A DNA stretch of 64,000 nucleotides from contig NZ_BSEN01000015.1 in NCBI RefSeq assembly GCF_027921845.1, positions 258,636 to 322,635 on the forward strand. The letters run 5' to 3'. Source of the stretch: Leifsonia poae (GTDB lineage Bacteria > Actinomycetota > Actinomycetes > Actinomycetales > Microbacteriaceae). The position numbers were made by a program, and so were the translations under genes. This document shows positions 37,779 to 46,622 of this stretch, one piece after another. The notes beneath the pieces are model-generated. The model ran no database searches. It was not told the DNA's origin and worked only from the letters and a program-made list of their open reading frames with translations. The first letter of the stretch is position 1. The number at the start of each line of letters is the position of its first letter.

Positions 37779-38999
37779 GTGGCCACCGGGATCGAGCAGG
37801 CGTTCCGCGACGACGCCCCGCGCATCCTGGGTGCCGTCGCCCGGTACACCGGCGACCTGCTCACGGCGGAGGACGCCGTGCAGGAGGCTTTCGCGCGCGC
37901 CATCGAGCTGGAGACCGCCGGCCGCGCGCCCGACAACCCGGCCGCCTGGATCACCACGGTGGCCAGACGGATCGCGGTCGACACGGTCCGCAAGGAACGC
38001 ACGACGACGCGCGCCCTGCCGGCTCTCGCCGCCGAGGCGCGCCGAACGGCGGATATGCCCATGCCCGAGAACACCGAGACCACCTTCACCGGTGACGAGC
38101 GGCTCGAGCTGATCCTGCTCCTCTGCCACCCCGAGGTGAGCGAGGAGGCGAGGGTCGCGCTCGCGCTCCGCTTCGTCTGCGGGGTGCCGACGCGTGACGT
38201 CGCCGCGGTCTTCCTCGTGCAGGAGGCGACGATGGCCGCGCGCCTGACGCGGGCCAAGAAGCGCATCCACGATTCGAGCATCCGGTTCGCGATCGACGAC
38301 GAGGCGGATGTCACGGCGCGCTTTCCGGATGCGCTCACGACCATCTACTTGCTCTTCACCGTCGGCCATGCGGCACCCGACGACCGGGTGCGCGCCGATG
38401 CCATCGTGCTCGCGAGGGATGCGCACCGCATCCGGTCGGGCGATGCCGAGGCGGCCGGGCTGCTCGCGCTGCTGCTGCTCACCGAAGCGCGCCAGTCGAC
38501 GAGGCTCACGCCGGGCGGCGAGTTCGTCACCCTGTCCGAGGCCGACCGCGGCGGATGGAACGTCGCGATGATGATCGAGGGGGAGCGGCTCGCGACGAGC
38601 GCGCTGGCCGGCCGCGGGCGTTTCGCGCTGCAGGCGGGCATCGCCGGGCTCCACGCGATCGCGCCCACCTGGGCCGACACCGACTGGCCCTCGATCGCCC
38701 GGCTCTACGACCGGCTGGTCGAGGAGTGGCCGTCGCCGTCGGCGCGCCTCGGGCGCATCGTCGCGCGCGGCTACAGCCCGGATGTCGGACCGGAGGCCGC
38801 GCTCGCGGAGCTGGATGCCGAACCTCTGTTCTTCGACAGTGTCCTCGCTCCGCAGGGGTACGCGGCGCGCGGAGACCTCGCGCGATTGGCCGGCGATCAC
38901 GCGACGGCGAGGAGGGCGTACCGCCGTGCGATCGAGCTGGAGCCGAACGCGCGCGCCCGGCGGTTCCTGGAGACGCGTGTGGCCGGGCTCGGCCGTTAG
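37779..38999 (+). CDS. second ECF42-type sigma factor
   Basis: A 406-aa protein. Region 2 (LTAEDAVQEAFARAIELETAG) and region 4 (VPTRDVAAVFLVQEATMAARLTRAK) lie in the first ~170 residues; the remainder is the DUF6596/TPR-like extension, ending in repeats such as DHATARRAYRRAIELEPNARA. It is clearly homologous to the sigma factor at 823-2085 but divergent, so the pair is not a recent duplication. The start is the GTG at 37779; the ribosome-binding site is weak. Confidence 0.9.
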   Translation: MATGIEQAFRDDAPRILGAVARYTGDLLTAEDAVQEAFARAIELETAGRAPDNPAAWITTVARRIAVDTVRKERTTTRALPALAAEARRTADMPMPENTETTFTGDERLELILLLCHPEVSEEARVALALRFVCGVPTRDVAAVFLVQEATMAARLTRAKKRIHDSSIRFAIDDEADVTARFPDALTTIYLLFTVGHAAPDDRVRADAIVLARDAHRIRSGDAEAAGLLALLLLTEARQSTRLTPGGEFVTLSEADRGGWNVAMMIEGERLATSALAGRGRFALQAGIAGLHAIAPTWADTDWPSIARLYDRLVEEWPSPSARLGRIVARGYSPDVGPEAALAELDAEPLFFDSVLAPQGYAARGDLARLAGDHATARRAYRRAIELEPNARARRFLETRVAGLGR

Positions 39000-39027
39000 C
39001 GGGCCCGGCGCCAGCGGGCTGAGCGCG

Positions 39028-39579
39028 CTAGCGGGATGAGCCGCCGGCGAGCTCCTGCACCAGTGCGATGAGCCGGTCCATGTCCGCCTCGTCCTTCACC
39101 ACGGCCGTGGTCGAGGGCAGGAGCGCCGAGTTGTAGTAGATGCCGTCGCCGATGAGCATGATCGCCTTGGCAGCGATCGGATCGGCGACCGCTGACTCCA
39201 GGATGCCCAGCCAGCCCTGCTGCATCTGCTGGAGCGTCTCGCGGGCGTTGGCGTCGGCGCCCTGCGCGAGTCGGGCCGCGGCGATCACCGTGCGGTCGAG
39301 CGCGCTCTGCCACGACACCGAGCTGCGCACGAAGTAGTCGACGGGACCGGCGGGCGCCGTGCGCATCCGTTCGAGGTCGTCGGCGACGAGCGACCGGAGA
39401 CGCTCGAGCACGCCCTCGACGAGAGCGTCTTTCGACGCGAAGTGATAGAGCAGACCGCCCTTCGAGACGCCCGCCCTGGCGGCGACGGCGTCGAGGGTGG
39501 CGGCGCGCTCGCTCTGCTCGGTGAGCAGCTCTTCGAAGGCGTCGAGGATGCGGTCGCGGGCGGGGGACGACGGGGGCAT
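39028..39579 (-). CDS. TetR-family regulator of the adjacent MFS exporter
   Basis: A 183-aa protein with the HTH at residues ~5-50 (ARDRILDAFEELLTEQSERAATLDAVAARAGVSKGGLLYHFASKDALV in parts). It is divergent from the MFS gene, and a 22-bp palindrome lies in the shared promoter region, so it very probably represses the exporter and itself. The ATG at 39579 has no Shine-Dalgarno sequence; TAGCAT ends 6 nt upstream, suggesting a leaderless transcript. Confidence 0.9.
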   Translation of the reverse strand: MPPSSPARDRILDAFEELLTEQSERAATLDAVAARAGVSKGGLLYHFASKDALVEGVLERLRSLVADDLERMRTAPAGPVDYFVRSSVSWQSALDRTVIAAARLAQGADANARETLQQMQQGWLGILESAVADPIAAKAIMLIGDGIYYNSALLPSTTAVVKDEADMDRLIALVQELAGGSSR

Positions 39580-39603
39580 GACCACATGCTAGCCGTTACG
39601 GCG

Positions 39604-39632
39604 TTGCAACTGTACCGTCCAGCCGGTACAGT
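39604..39632 (+). promoter_or_regulatory. MFS gene promoter with embedded TetR operator
   Basis: TTGCAA (39604-39609), 17 bp, then TACAGT (39627-39632). The inverted repeat CTGTACCG-N6-CGGTACAG (39610-39631) fills the spacer and covers most of the -10, so TetR binding would block RNA polymerase. The ATG at 39640 lies 7 nt after the -10 (leaderless). Confidence 0.7.
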
Positions 39633-39639
39633 AGTGGTC

Positions 39640-41171
39640 ATGTCCACGCTGCCCACCACTGCACCCTCCGTCGTCACGCCCGCGCGCGCCGGCGCCCGTG
39701 GGTGGCTGGCGCTCGTGGTCCTGATGCTCCCCGTACTGCTCGTCTCGATCGACAACACGGTCCTCAGCTTCGCCCTGCCGTCGATCTCGCAGGCGCTGGA
39801 GCCGAGCGGCACCGGCATGCTCTGGATCATCGACGCATATCCGCTCGTTCTGGCCGGGCTGCTCGTCTCGATGGGCAGCCTCGGCGACCGCATCGGCCGC
39901 CGGCGCCTGCTGATGATCGGTGCGACGGGATTCGCCGCGGTGTCCATCGCCGCGGCGTTCGCGCCCACCACCGAGCTGCTGATCGCCGCCCGAGCCAGCC
40001 TGGGCTTCTTCGGTGCGATGCTCATGCCGTCGACCCTCTCGCTGCTGCGGAGCGTCTTCACCGACCGCGACCAGCGACGGCTCGCGATCGCGATCTGGGC
40101 ATCCGGATTCGCGGCGGGCTCGGCGCTCGGCCCGATCGTCGGCGGCCTGCTCATCGAGCACTTCTGGTGGGGCTCCGTGTTCCTGCTGGCCGTGCCGGTG
40201 CTCATCCCGCTGCTCGTGCTCACCCCGCTGCTCATCCCGGAGTCGCGCGACCCGAATCCCGGTCCCATCGACCCGGTCAGCATCCTGCTCTCCCTCGCCG
40301 CGATGGCGCCGGTCGTCTACGGCATCAAATCGCTGGCGAGCGAAGGCTTCTCGGTGGTCGGCGTGCTCGCGATCGCGATCGGCGTCACCGCTGCGGTGCT
40401 GTTCGTGCGACGGCAGCTCGCGCGGCCCATCCCGATGCTCGACATGCGGCTGTTCCGCCGCGCGTCGTTCAGCGGTGCGGTGCTCATCAACCTGCTGAGC
40501 GTCGTGTCACTCGTCGGGTTCCTGTTCTTCGTCTCGCAGCACCTGCAGCTGGTGATCGGCCTCAGCCCGATCGAGTCGGGGCTGGTGCTGCTGCCGGGGC
40601 TGGCGACCATGATCGTCTCCGGTCTGGTGGTCGTGCCGATCGCGCGGCGTGTGCGGCCGAGCATCGTCATCCCGATCGGCCTGCTGATCTCGGCGTGCGG
40701 CTACGGACTGATCGCGCTCGTCGGCGGCGATGCCCCCGCGTCGACGTTGCTGATCTCGTTCGTGCTGCTCGGTGCGGGGATCGGCGCGGCCGAGACCGTC
40801 TCGAACGAGATGATCATCTCGAGCGCGCCGGCCGACAAGGCCGGAGCCGCGTCCGCGGTGTCGGAGACGGCGTACGAGCTGGGGGCCGTGCTCGGAACCG
40901 CGACGCTCGGCACCATCCTGACCGCGTCGTACCGCTCGGCGGTCGTCCTACCCGACGGTCTCTCCGGCGCGCAGGCGCACGCTGCTCGCGAGACGCTCGG
41001 CGGTGCGACCACGGTCGCGGCGCAGCTCCCGTCCGACCTGGCGAGAGGCTGCTCGAGTCCGCCAGGCACGCGTTCGATTCCGGCGTCGCGCTCACGGCCG
41101 GCATCGGTGCGGTGCTGATGGTGGCGGCCGCTATTCTCGCGATGGTGTCGCTGCGCAAGGTGCGTGGCTGA
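39640..41171 (+). pseudogene. DHA2-type MFS multidrug exporter with a 3' frameshift
   Basis: A 14-segment EmrB/QacA-like drug:H+ antiporter. MFS motifs: VSIDNTVLSFALPSI, WIIDAYPLVLAGLL, SLGDRIGRRRLLMIG, and the motif C region ASGFAAGSALGPIVGGLL. After QLPSDLA (to ~41042) the frame runs into a non-homologous tail ending at 41118. The expected final region (ERLLESARHAFDSGVALTAG..., last membrane helix) continues in another frame from 41043 to the stop at 41171. One base appears to be missing between 41042 and 41043. The gene is either a natural frameshift mutant losing its last helix or a sequencing error. The divergent TetR and its operator are intact. Confidence 0.8.
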
Positions 41172-41199
41172 CGGCGGCGGCCTGGATGCGCTCGCCGGT

Positions 41200-41218
41200 A
41201 GGGTTGCTGTAGAACCCT
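41200..41218 (+). other. small inverted repeat before leuB
   Basis: AGGGTT-N7-AACCCT lies 20 nt upstream of the leuB start. It could form a 6-bp hairpin in the leader. There is no T-run, so it is not a convincing terminator for the MFS gene. Confidence 0.3.
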
Positions 41219-41238
41219 CACGAGACCGCAGGAGTGCC

Positions 41239-42306
41239 ATGCCGCAGACGATCAGACTCGCCGTCATCCCCGGAGACGGAATCGGGCCGGAGGTGGTCGC
41301 CGAGGCGGTCAAGGTGCTCGACGCGGTGACGGCCGGCAGCGACCTCGCCTTCGAGAAGACGCCGTTCTCACTCGGAGCCGCCCGCTACCTCGAGACCGGG
41401 GACGTGCTCACGGATGCGGACCTCGCGTCGATCGCCGAGCACGACGCCATCCTGCTCGGTGCGGTCGGGGGAGTGCCGGGCGACCCGCGCCTCGCGAACG
41501 CGAACATCGAGCGCGGTCTGCTACTGAAGCTGCGGTTCTCGCTCGACCACTACGTCAATCTGCGTCCGACGACGCTGTTCCCCGGCATCGCGAGCCCGCT
41601 CGCGAACCCCGGCGATGTCGACTTCGTCGTCGTCCGCGAGGGCACGGAGGGTCCGTACGTCGGCAACGGCGGTGCCATCCGGCAGGGCACCCCGCATGAG
41701 ATCGCCAACGAGGTCTCGGTGAACACGGCGTACGGGGTCGAGCGTGTCGTGCGCTACGCCTTCGAGCAGGCCGAGTCACGGCGCAAGAAGCTGACGCTGG
41801 TGCACAAGACCAACGTGCTCACGTTCGCCGGGGGTCTCTGGAAGCGGATCGTGGACGCCGTCGCGGCCGAGCATCCGGATGTCGCGGTCGACTACCTGCA
41901 CGTGGACGCCGCCACGATCTTCCTCGTCACGAATCCTGCTAGATTCGATGTGATCGTCACAGACAACCTCTTCGGCGACATCCTCACCGATCTCGCGGCC
42001 GCGATCAGCGGCGGCATCGGACTGGCGGCCTCGGGCAACATCAACCCCGCAGGCGATTTCCCCAGCATGTTCGAGCCGGTTCACGGATCGGCCCCCGACA
42101 TCGCAGGCCAGCAGAAGGCCGACCCCACCGCCGCGATCCTCTCCGTGGCCCTCCTGCTCCGTCATCTCGGAGCACCGGAGCTCGCGGAGCGCGTCGAAGC
42201 CGCGGTGACCGCCGACCTCGCCACCCGAGCAGCAGACAGCGCAGCCGCCGCCCGTCGCACCGCCGAGATCGGCGACGCGATCGCGGCCGGTGTGGCGCAG
42301 AATTAG
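41239..42306 (+). CDS. leuB: 3-isopropylmalate dehydrogenase
   Basis: A 355-aa enzyme: [19 protein letters not shown] at the start, a substrate arginine region ([17 protein letters not shown]), [14 protein letters not shown], and the Mg/NAD site [27 protein letters not shown] in parts. It carries out the oxidative decarboxylation step of leucine synthesis. CAGGAG precedes the ATG at 41239. ilvE follows after 40 nt, forming a small leucine/branched-chain unit separate from ilvDBNC. Confidence 0.96.
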   Translation: MPQTIRLAVIPGDGIGPEVVAEAVKVLDAVTAGSDLAFEKTPFSLGAARYLETGDVLTDADLASIAEHDAILLGAVGGVPGDPRLANANIERGLLLKLRFSLDHYVNLRPTTLFPGIASPLANPGDVDFVVVREGTEGPYVGNGGAIRQGTPHEIANEVSVNTAYGVERVVRYAFEQAESRRKKLTLVHKTNVLTFAGGLWKRIVDAVAAEHPDVAVDYLHVDAATIFLVTNPARFDVIVTDNLFGDILTDLAAAISGGIGLAASGNINPAGDFPSMFEPVHGSAPDIAGQQKADPTAAILSVALLLRHLGAPELAERVEAAVTADLATRAADSAAAARRTAEIGDAIAAGVAQN

Positions 42307-42346
42307 ATCAACTCTGCTTTTGACGAACGCAGTGCAAAGGACTCTC

Positions 42347-43480
42347 ATGAACGCTTCCACCAGCATCACCCTCACCGACGGTCCCACCGAGACCAGCGGC
42401 CTCCAGTTCGCCGTGACGCGCAACGACGCGGCGCGCAGTGACGCCGAACGCGAGGAGATCCTCGCCGATCCCGGCTTCGGCAACTACTTCACCGACCACA
42501 TGGTCGACCTGTGCTGGTCGGCCAAGGGTGGCTGGCACCGGCCGCGCGTCTCGCCGTACGGGCCCATCCAGCTCGAGCCGTCGGCCGCGGTGCTGCACTA
42601 CGCCCAGGAGATCTTCGAAGGCCTGAAGGCCTACCGCCACGAAGACGGCTCCATCTGGACCTTCCGTCCCGAGGCGAATGCGGCGCGCATGCAGCGCTCG
42701 GCCTACCGCCTGGCGCTCCCCGAACTGCCGGTGGAGTACTTCCTCGACTCGCTCAAGCAGCTCATCAAGTACGACGGCGCCTGGGTGCCGTCTGCGCCGG
42801 AGACCAGCCTCTACCTGCGTCCGTTCATGTTCGCCAAGGAGGCCTTCCTGGGTGTGCGACCGGCCAATAAGGTCGCGTACTACCTGATCGCCAGCCCGGC
42901 GGGCGCCTACTTCCACGGCGGCATCGCCCCGGTCTCGATCTGGCTCTCCGACCGCTACTCGCGTGCAGGCAAGGGCGGGACGGGTGCGGCCAAGACGGGT
43001 GGCAACTACGCGTCGAGCCTGCTGCCGCAGTCGGAGGCGGCCGAGCACGGCTGCGCCCAGGTGCTGTTCCTCGACTCGGTCGAGGGCAAGTACCTCGAGG
43101 AGCTCGGCGGGATGAACGTGGTGCTGGTCTACAAAGACGGCACGATCGTCACGCCGGAGTCGGACAGCATCCTTGAGGGCATCACGCTCGAATCGGTGCT
43201 GCAGCTCGCCCGTGACCGCGGCCACAAGGTGGAGCAGCGCAAGGTGACCATCGACGAGTGGCGGGTCGGCGTGGAGTCGGGCGACATCGTCGAGGTGTTC
43301 GCCTGCGGCACGGCGGCCGTGATCACGCCGATCGGCGAGCTCAAGTCGGACACCTTCACGGTGGGCGACATCACGGCTCCCGCCGGAGAGCTGACCATGT
43401 CGCTGCGCCAGGAGCTCACCGACATCCAGTACGGCCGCGTGCCCGACCGTCACAACTGGCTCACCCGCCTCGACGCCTAG
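42347..43480 (+). CDS. ilvE: branched-chain amino acid aminotransferase
   Basis: A 377-aa fold-type IV PLP enzyme of the long BCAT form. It contains [63 protein letters not shown] (with the PLP-binding Lys) and [13 protein letters not shown]. It catalyses the last step of Leu/Ile/Val synthesis. The ATG at 42347 has AAAGGA upstream; an earlier in-frame start at 42290 would overlap leuB. Confidence 0.96.
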   Translation: MNASTSITLTDGPTETSGLQFAVTRNDAARSDAEREEILADPGFGNYFTDHMVDLCWSAKGGWHRPRVSPYGPIQLEPSAAVLHYAQEIFEGLKAYRHEDGSIWTFRPEANAARMQRSAYRLALPELPVEYFLDSLKQLIKYDGAWVPSAPETSLYLRPFMFAKEAFLGVRPANKVAYYLIASPAGAYFHGGIAPVSIWLSDRYSRAGKGGTGAAKTGGNYASSLLPQSEAAEHGCAQVLFLDSVEGKYLEELGGMNVVLVYKDGTIVTPESDSILEGITLESVLQLARDRGHKVEQRKVTIDEWRVGVESGDIVEVFACGTAAVITPIGELKSDTFTVGDITAPAGELTMSLRQELTDIQYGRVPDRHNWLTRLDA

Positions 43481-43502
43481 CCCGTCGACCCAGCCCAGCT
43501 CC

Positions 43503-43562
43503 GTTGAGGGGCGGCTAACGCATCCAAGACTTCCGTTTTGGGTGCGTTAGCCGCCCCTCAAC
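43503..43562. repeat. long near-perfect inverted repeat between ilvE and a convergent gene
   Basis: A 20-bp perfect arm (43503-43522, begins GTTGAGGGGCGGCTAACGCA) is complemented at 43543-43562. Five further pairs (one T-G) give a ~25-bp stem with a 10-nt loop. It lies in the convergent gap after ilvE. There is no T-run. It may be a bidirectional terminator or a copy of a dispersed palindromic element; only one copy is in this window. Confidence 0.9.
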
Positions 43563-43587
43563 GCTGGGGGTCTGGGTTCTGGGGCCG

Positions 43588-44652
43588 TCAGGGACGCAGA
43601 GCGGCCGCGACGCGGTCGACGTCGGCTGAGGTGTTCCAGAGGTGGAAGGCCACGCGGGCACGGCCCGCACGACCGGATGCCCGGATGCCCGCCGCCGTGA
43701 GGGCGGCCAGGTCGCAGCCCTCGGGGTCCGGCCAGGTCACGATCGGCTGGCCGAGCGCCGGGATGCCGAGCCGGTGGCTCAACTCGTCGCCGAGGCCGGT
43801 GACGTACCGGTGCACCTCGGTGATGTCCAGTTCTGCGAAGAACTCGAGCGCGGCCGCCGTGCCCGGCCACACGGGCCAGGCGGGGGAGACGTCGAAGCGC
43901 CGGGCGTCGTGGGCGAGTTCGCTCACCGGTCCGTAGCAGGAGCTCCACGGGTCGTCGCCCGCGAACCAGCCGGCCTGCACGGGGCGCAGTTCGGAGAGCA
44001 TCCGGTCGTTCACCGTGAGGAACGCCGACCCGCGCGGCGCGCACAGCCATTTGTACGCGTGGCAGACGGTGAGGTCGAAGCGGCCGGCGTCGACGGGGAG
44101 CCAACCGGCGGCCTGGGTGAGGTCGGCGAACGTGCGGGCGCCGTGCCGGGCGGCCGAGGCGAGCACCGCATCCGCGTCGGCGATGGCACCGGTGGCCGAC
44201 TGCACCAGTGAGAAGGCGACCAGCCAGGTGCGGGGGCCGATGGCCTCGGCGAGCCGCGCGAGCGGAGCGTGTACGACGGTGACCCCGCGATCGGCCTGCG
44301 CGGCGAACGGTGCGATCATCGAGCTGAAGTCGCCGTCGACGCAGACGACCTCGGCGCCGTCGGGCACGGAGCAGGCCACGAGACTGGCGAGAACCGACAC
44401 CTGCGATCCGATGGCGACGTGCCGGGCGTCGACGCCGACGAGGCGCGCGTAGGCGTCCCGCGCGACATCGACGGCCGCACCGTAGTGGGCCGGAGTCGCT
44501 CCGCCGGACTCCCAGAGGTCGAGTTCCGCGCGGGAGGCGGCGAGCGTCTCGCGCAGGGGCAGTCCCTGCGTGCACGCGGCCAGGTAGCCGTCGGTGACCA
44601 GGAAGTGGCCGCGTGCCTCGGCGAGGCTCGGCGTGGTCATCGTCGTGGTCAT
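43588..44652 (-). CDS. class V-fold PLP-dependent aminotransferase/cysteine-desulfurase-like enzyme
   Basis: A 354-aa enzyme of PLP fold type I, class V: HVAIGSQVSVLASLVAC, CVDGDFSSMIAPF, FSLVQSATGAIADAD, FADLTQAAGWLPVD (PLP-binding Asp), and CHAYKWLCAPRGSAFL with the Schiff-base Lys. The reaction is not determinable; actinobacterial class V relatives include kynureninase-, EgtE- and desulfurase-like proteins. The start is the ATG at 44652 (GAAGGA adjacent); a second ATG at 44640 is possible. It is divergent from a LysR gene that probably controls it. Confidence 0.8.
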   Translation of the reverse strand: MTTTMTTPSLAEARGHFLVTDGYLAACTQGLPLRETLAASRAELDLWESGGATPAHYGAAVDVARDAYARLVGVDARHVAIGSQVSVLASLVACSVPDGAEVVCVDGDFSSMIAPFAAQADRGVTVVHAPLARLAEAIGPRTWLVAFSLVQSATGAIADADAVLASAARHGARTFADLTQAAGWLPVDAGRFDLTVCHAYKWLCAPRGSAFLTVNDRMLSELRPVQAGWFAGDDPWSSCYGPVSELAHDARRFDVSPAWPVWPGTAAALEFFAELDITEVHRYVTGLGDELSHRLGIPALGQPIVTWPDPEGCDLAALTAAGIRASGRAGRARVAFHLWNTSADVDRVAAALRP

Positions 44653-44697
44653 TCCTTCATCGTGACGGATGCTCACACATTCGACCACAGCCAGTAT

Positions 44698-44710
44698 TGA
44701 ATCACTTTCA
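44698..44710. promoter_or_regulatory. candidate LysR-type binding dyad
   Basis: TGAA-N5-TTCA lies in the 80-bp divergent gap between the PLP enzyme gene and lysR. It overlaps a possible -35 (TTGAAT, 44697-44702) for lysR, consistent with autoregulation. A single short dyad is weak evidence. Confidence 0.35.
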
Positions 44711-44732
44711 TAAGTCACGGTTATGCTTGCGT

Positions 44733-45698
44733 ATGACCATCGATACGGCATCCGGACTCTCGCGCCTCGATCTCGACTCGAACGCTCTGCGCGTGGTGCG
44801 CGCCGTGGCCGACCACGGGTCGATCACGCGCGCGGCCGTGGCCCTCGGCTACAGCCAGCCCGCCATCAGCCAGCACCTCAAACGCCTCGAGGCTCGCCTC
44901 GGCATGCCCGTCGTCACGCGTGTCGGCCGCGGCGTGCGGCTCACCGAGGCCGGTCGCGTTCTCGCCCGGCACGCGAGCACCGTGACGACCGCGCTCGATG
45001 CGGCCGCCGGCGAGCTCGCCGACCTGCAGGGGCTGCGGTCGGGGCGCGTGCGGCTCGCCGCCTTCCCGTCCGCGTCGTCGACGCTCGTGCCGCGGCTCCT
45101 GGGCACGATGGGCGCGGCGCATCCGGGTGTGCGCATCACCTACGCGGAAGCCGAGCCGCCGGAGGCGGTGGCGGCCGTCCGCGGGCAGACGGCCGACCTC
45201 GCGATCACCTTCAGCTATCCGGGCGACCGGGTCGATCCGCACCGCGAGAGCGCACGCGGGCTCGCGGTCATCCCGGTCTGGCGCGACGAGATGCTGCTGG
45301 TGCTCCCCGCCGGCCATCGACTGGCGGATGCCCCCGAAATCGATCTCGCGGACCTCGAGGCCGAGCCCTGGATCGCCGGCTGCCCGCGCTGCCGGGGCCA
45401 TCTGCTCGAGCTCACCGATGCGCGCGACTTCGTGCCGCGGATCGCCTACGAGACCGACAACTTCGTGGCCGTCGTGAGCATGGTCGCCGAGGGGGTGGGT
45501 GTGGCGCTCATCCCGTCGCTCGCCCTCGGAGCGGCCGCACGCAACGACGGCGTCGTGATCAGGCCGACGGTCAACCACGATCACCGCACCATCAACCTGG
45601 TCGGCGCCGCCGGGTCGGACCAGGTGCCCGCGATCGCCACCGTCGCCTCGGCGCTGCTGGCGCTCGACGGCGCCGAGTGGTCGCTGGCCGACGTCTGA
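44733..45698 (+). CDS. LysR-family transcriptional regulator
   Basis: A 321-aa protein. The HTH is at residues ~15-75 (LDSNALRVVRAVADHGSITRAAVALGYSQPAISQHLKRLEARLG in parts) and the type 2 periplasmic-binding effector domain runs to the end (RLAAFPSASSTLVPRLLG, VAEGVGVALIPSLAL). It is divergent from the PLP enzyme, the usual arrangement of a LysR activator with its target. TATGCT (44722-44727) lies 5 nt before the ATG and there is no Shine-Dalgarno, so the mRNA is probably leaderless. Confidence 0.92.
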   Translation: MTIDTASGLSRLDLDSNALRVVRAVADHGSITRAAVALGYSQPAISQHLKRLEARLGMPVVTRVGRGVRLTEAGRVLARHASTVTTALDAAAGELADLQGLRSGRVRLAAFPSASSTLVPRLLGTMGAAHPGVRITYAEAEPPEAVAAVRGQTADLAITFSYPGDRVDPHRESARGLAVIPVWRDEMLLVLPAGHRLADAPEIDLADLEAEPWIAGCPRCRGHLLELTDARDFVPRIAYETDNFVAVVSMVAEGVGVALIPSLALGAAARNDGVVIRPTVNHDHRTINLVGAAGSDQVPAIATVASALLALDGAEWSLADV

Positions 45699-45701
45699 AC
45701 C

Positions 45702-45707
45702 TAGGCT
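45702..45707 (+). promoter_or_regulatory. -10 hexamer of a probable leaderless promoter (panE-like gene)
   Basis: TAGGCT ends 6 nt before the ATG at 45714. A GTG at 45708 is also in frame. No clear -35 box is present. Confidence 0.4.
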
Positions 45708-45713
45708 GTGAGC

Positions 45714-46598
45714 ATGAGTGATCCGCGTCCCGTCATCGCCGTCGTCGGCCCCGGAGCCGTCGGCGGCCTGCTCGCCTGGCTGCTGCATCGAGCGGGGGAG
45801 CAGGTGGTCGCCGTCGGCCGCGATCGCACCGTCGCCGCCATCCGGGCGAACGGGATCGAGGTGCGGAGCGAGGCGTTCGGGAACGGGGTCGAACAGGTCC
45901 CCGCGAGCACCGGGATCCCGCACGGCGCCGCGGTGATCGTCGCGACCAAGACCTACGGCCTGGCCGACGTGCTGCCCTCGCTCGCCGCAGCGCAGCCCTC
46001 CGAGGTGCTGTCGCTGCTCAACGGCGTCGAGCACATGGCGACGCTGCGCGAGGCGCTGCCCGGCGTCCCCGTCGTCGGCGCATCCATCGCCGTCTCGGCG
46101 CTGCGCGCGTCGGCCACGGTGATCGACCACCGCAGCCCGTTCACGCGCATCGAGGTGCCAGAGTCGGGCGACGGGTTCGCGACGGTGCGTGCCCTGGCGG
46201 ATGCGGGCGCGAGCGTTCGCATCGGCGGCACGGAGGCGGAGGTGCTGTGGGCGAAGTTCCGCCTGCTGGCCTCGATGGCGCTCCTGACCTCGTATTGGCG
46301 CGAGCCGGTCGGCGTCGCGCTGTCCACCGATCCGGAGCTGACGGAAGCCGTTCTGGCCGAGGTCGCAGCCTGCTCGACCGCGGCGGGGGTCCCGGCGACC
46401 GCCGGCGAGGTCGCGGTCGTCGTGCGATCGGTGCCGGCCGGGATGCGCACGTCGCTGCAGGAGGACCTCGCAGCAGGCAACCCGAACGAACTCGACGCGA
46501 TCGGCGGCGCCCTGATCCGGATCGGTGAGACGAACGGCGTGCCCACGCCCGCGATCGAGACGATCGTCTCCGCGGTGGGCGGAACGCTCCCGCGGTAG
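45714..46598 (+). CDS. PanE/ApbA-like ketopantoate reductase family protein
   Basis: A 294-aa two-domain protein. The N-terminal NADP fold reads VVGPGAVGGLLAWLLHRAG, with ATKTYG carrying the expected catalytic Lys. The C-terminal helical domain has WAKFRLLASMALLTSY and TSLQEDLAAGNPNELDAIGG. In true ketopantoate reductases the WxK helix normally carries one or two conserved Asn; here they are replaced, so the substrate may differ from ketopantoate. It lies between lysR and the FAH-family gene, each with its own leaderless-type promoter. Confidence 0.8.
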   Translation: MSDPRPVIAVVGPGAVGGLLAWLLHRAGEQVVAVGRDRTVAAIRANGIEVRSEAFGNGVEQVPASTGIPHGAAVIVATKTYGLADVLPSLAAAQPSEVLSLLNGVEHMATLREALPGVPVVGASIAVSALRASATVIDHRSPFTRIEVPESGDGFATVRALADAGASVRIGGTEAEVLWAKFRLLASMALLTSYWREPVGVALSTDPELTEAVLAEVAACSTAAGVPATAGEVAVVVRSVPAGMRTSLQEDLAAGNPNELDAIGGALIRIGETNGVPTPAIETIVSAVGGTLPR

Positions 46599-46609
46599 GG
46601 CTGCCGCAC

Positions 46610-46615
46610 TAGGCT
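46610..46615 (+). promoter_or_regulatory. -10 hexamer of a probable leaderless promoter (FAH-family gene)
   Basis: TAGGCT ends 7 nt before the GTG start at 46623, the same hexamer and nearly the same spacing as at 45702 and 56760. Confidence 0.4.
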
Positions 46616-46622
46616 CGGAAGC

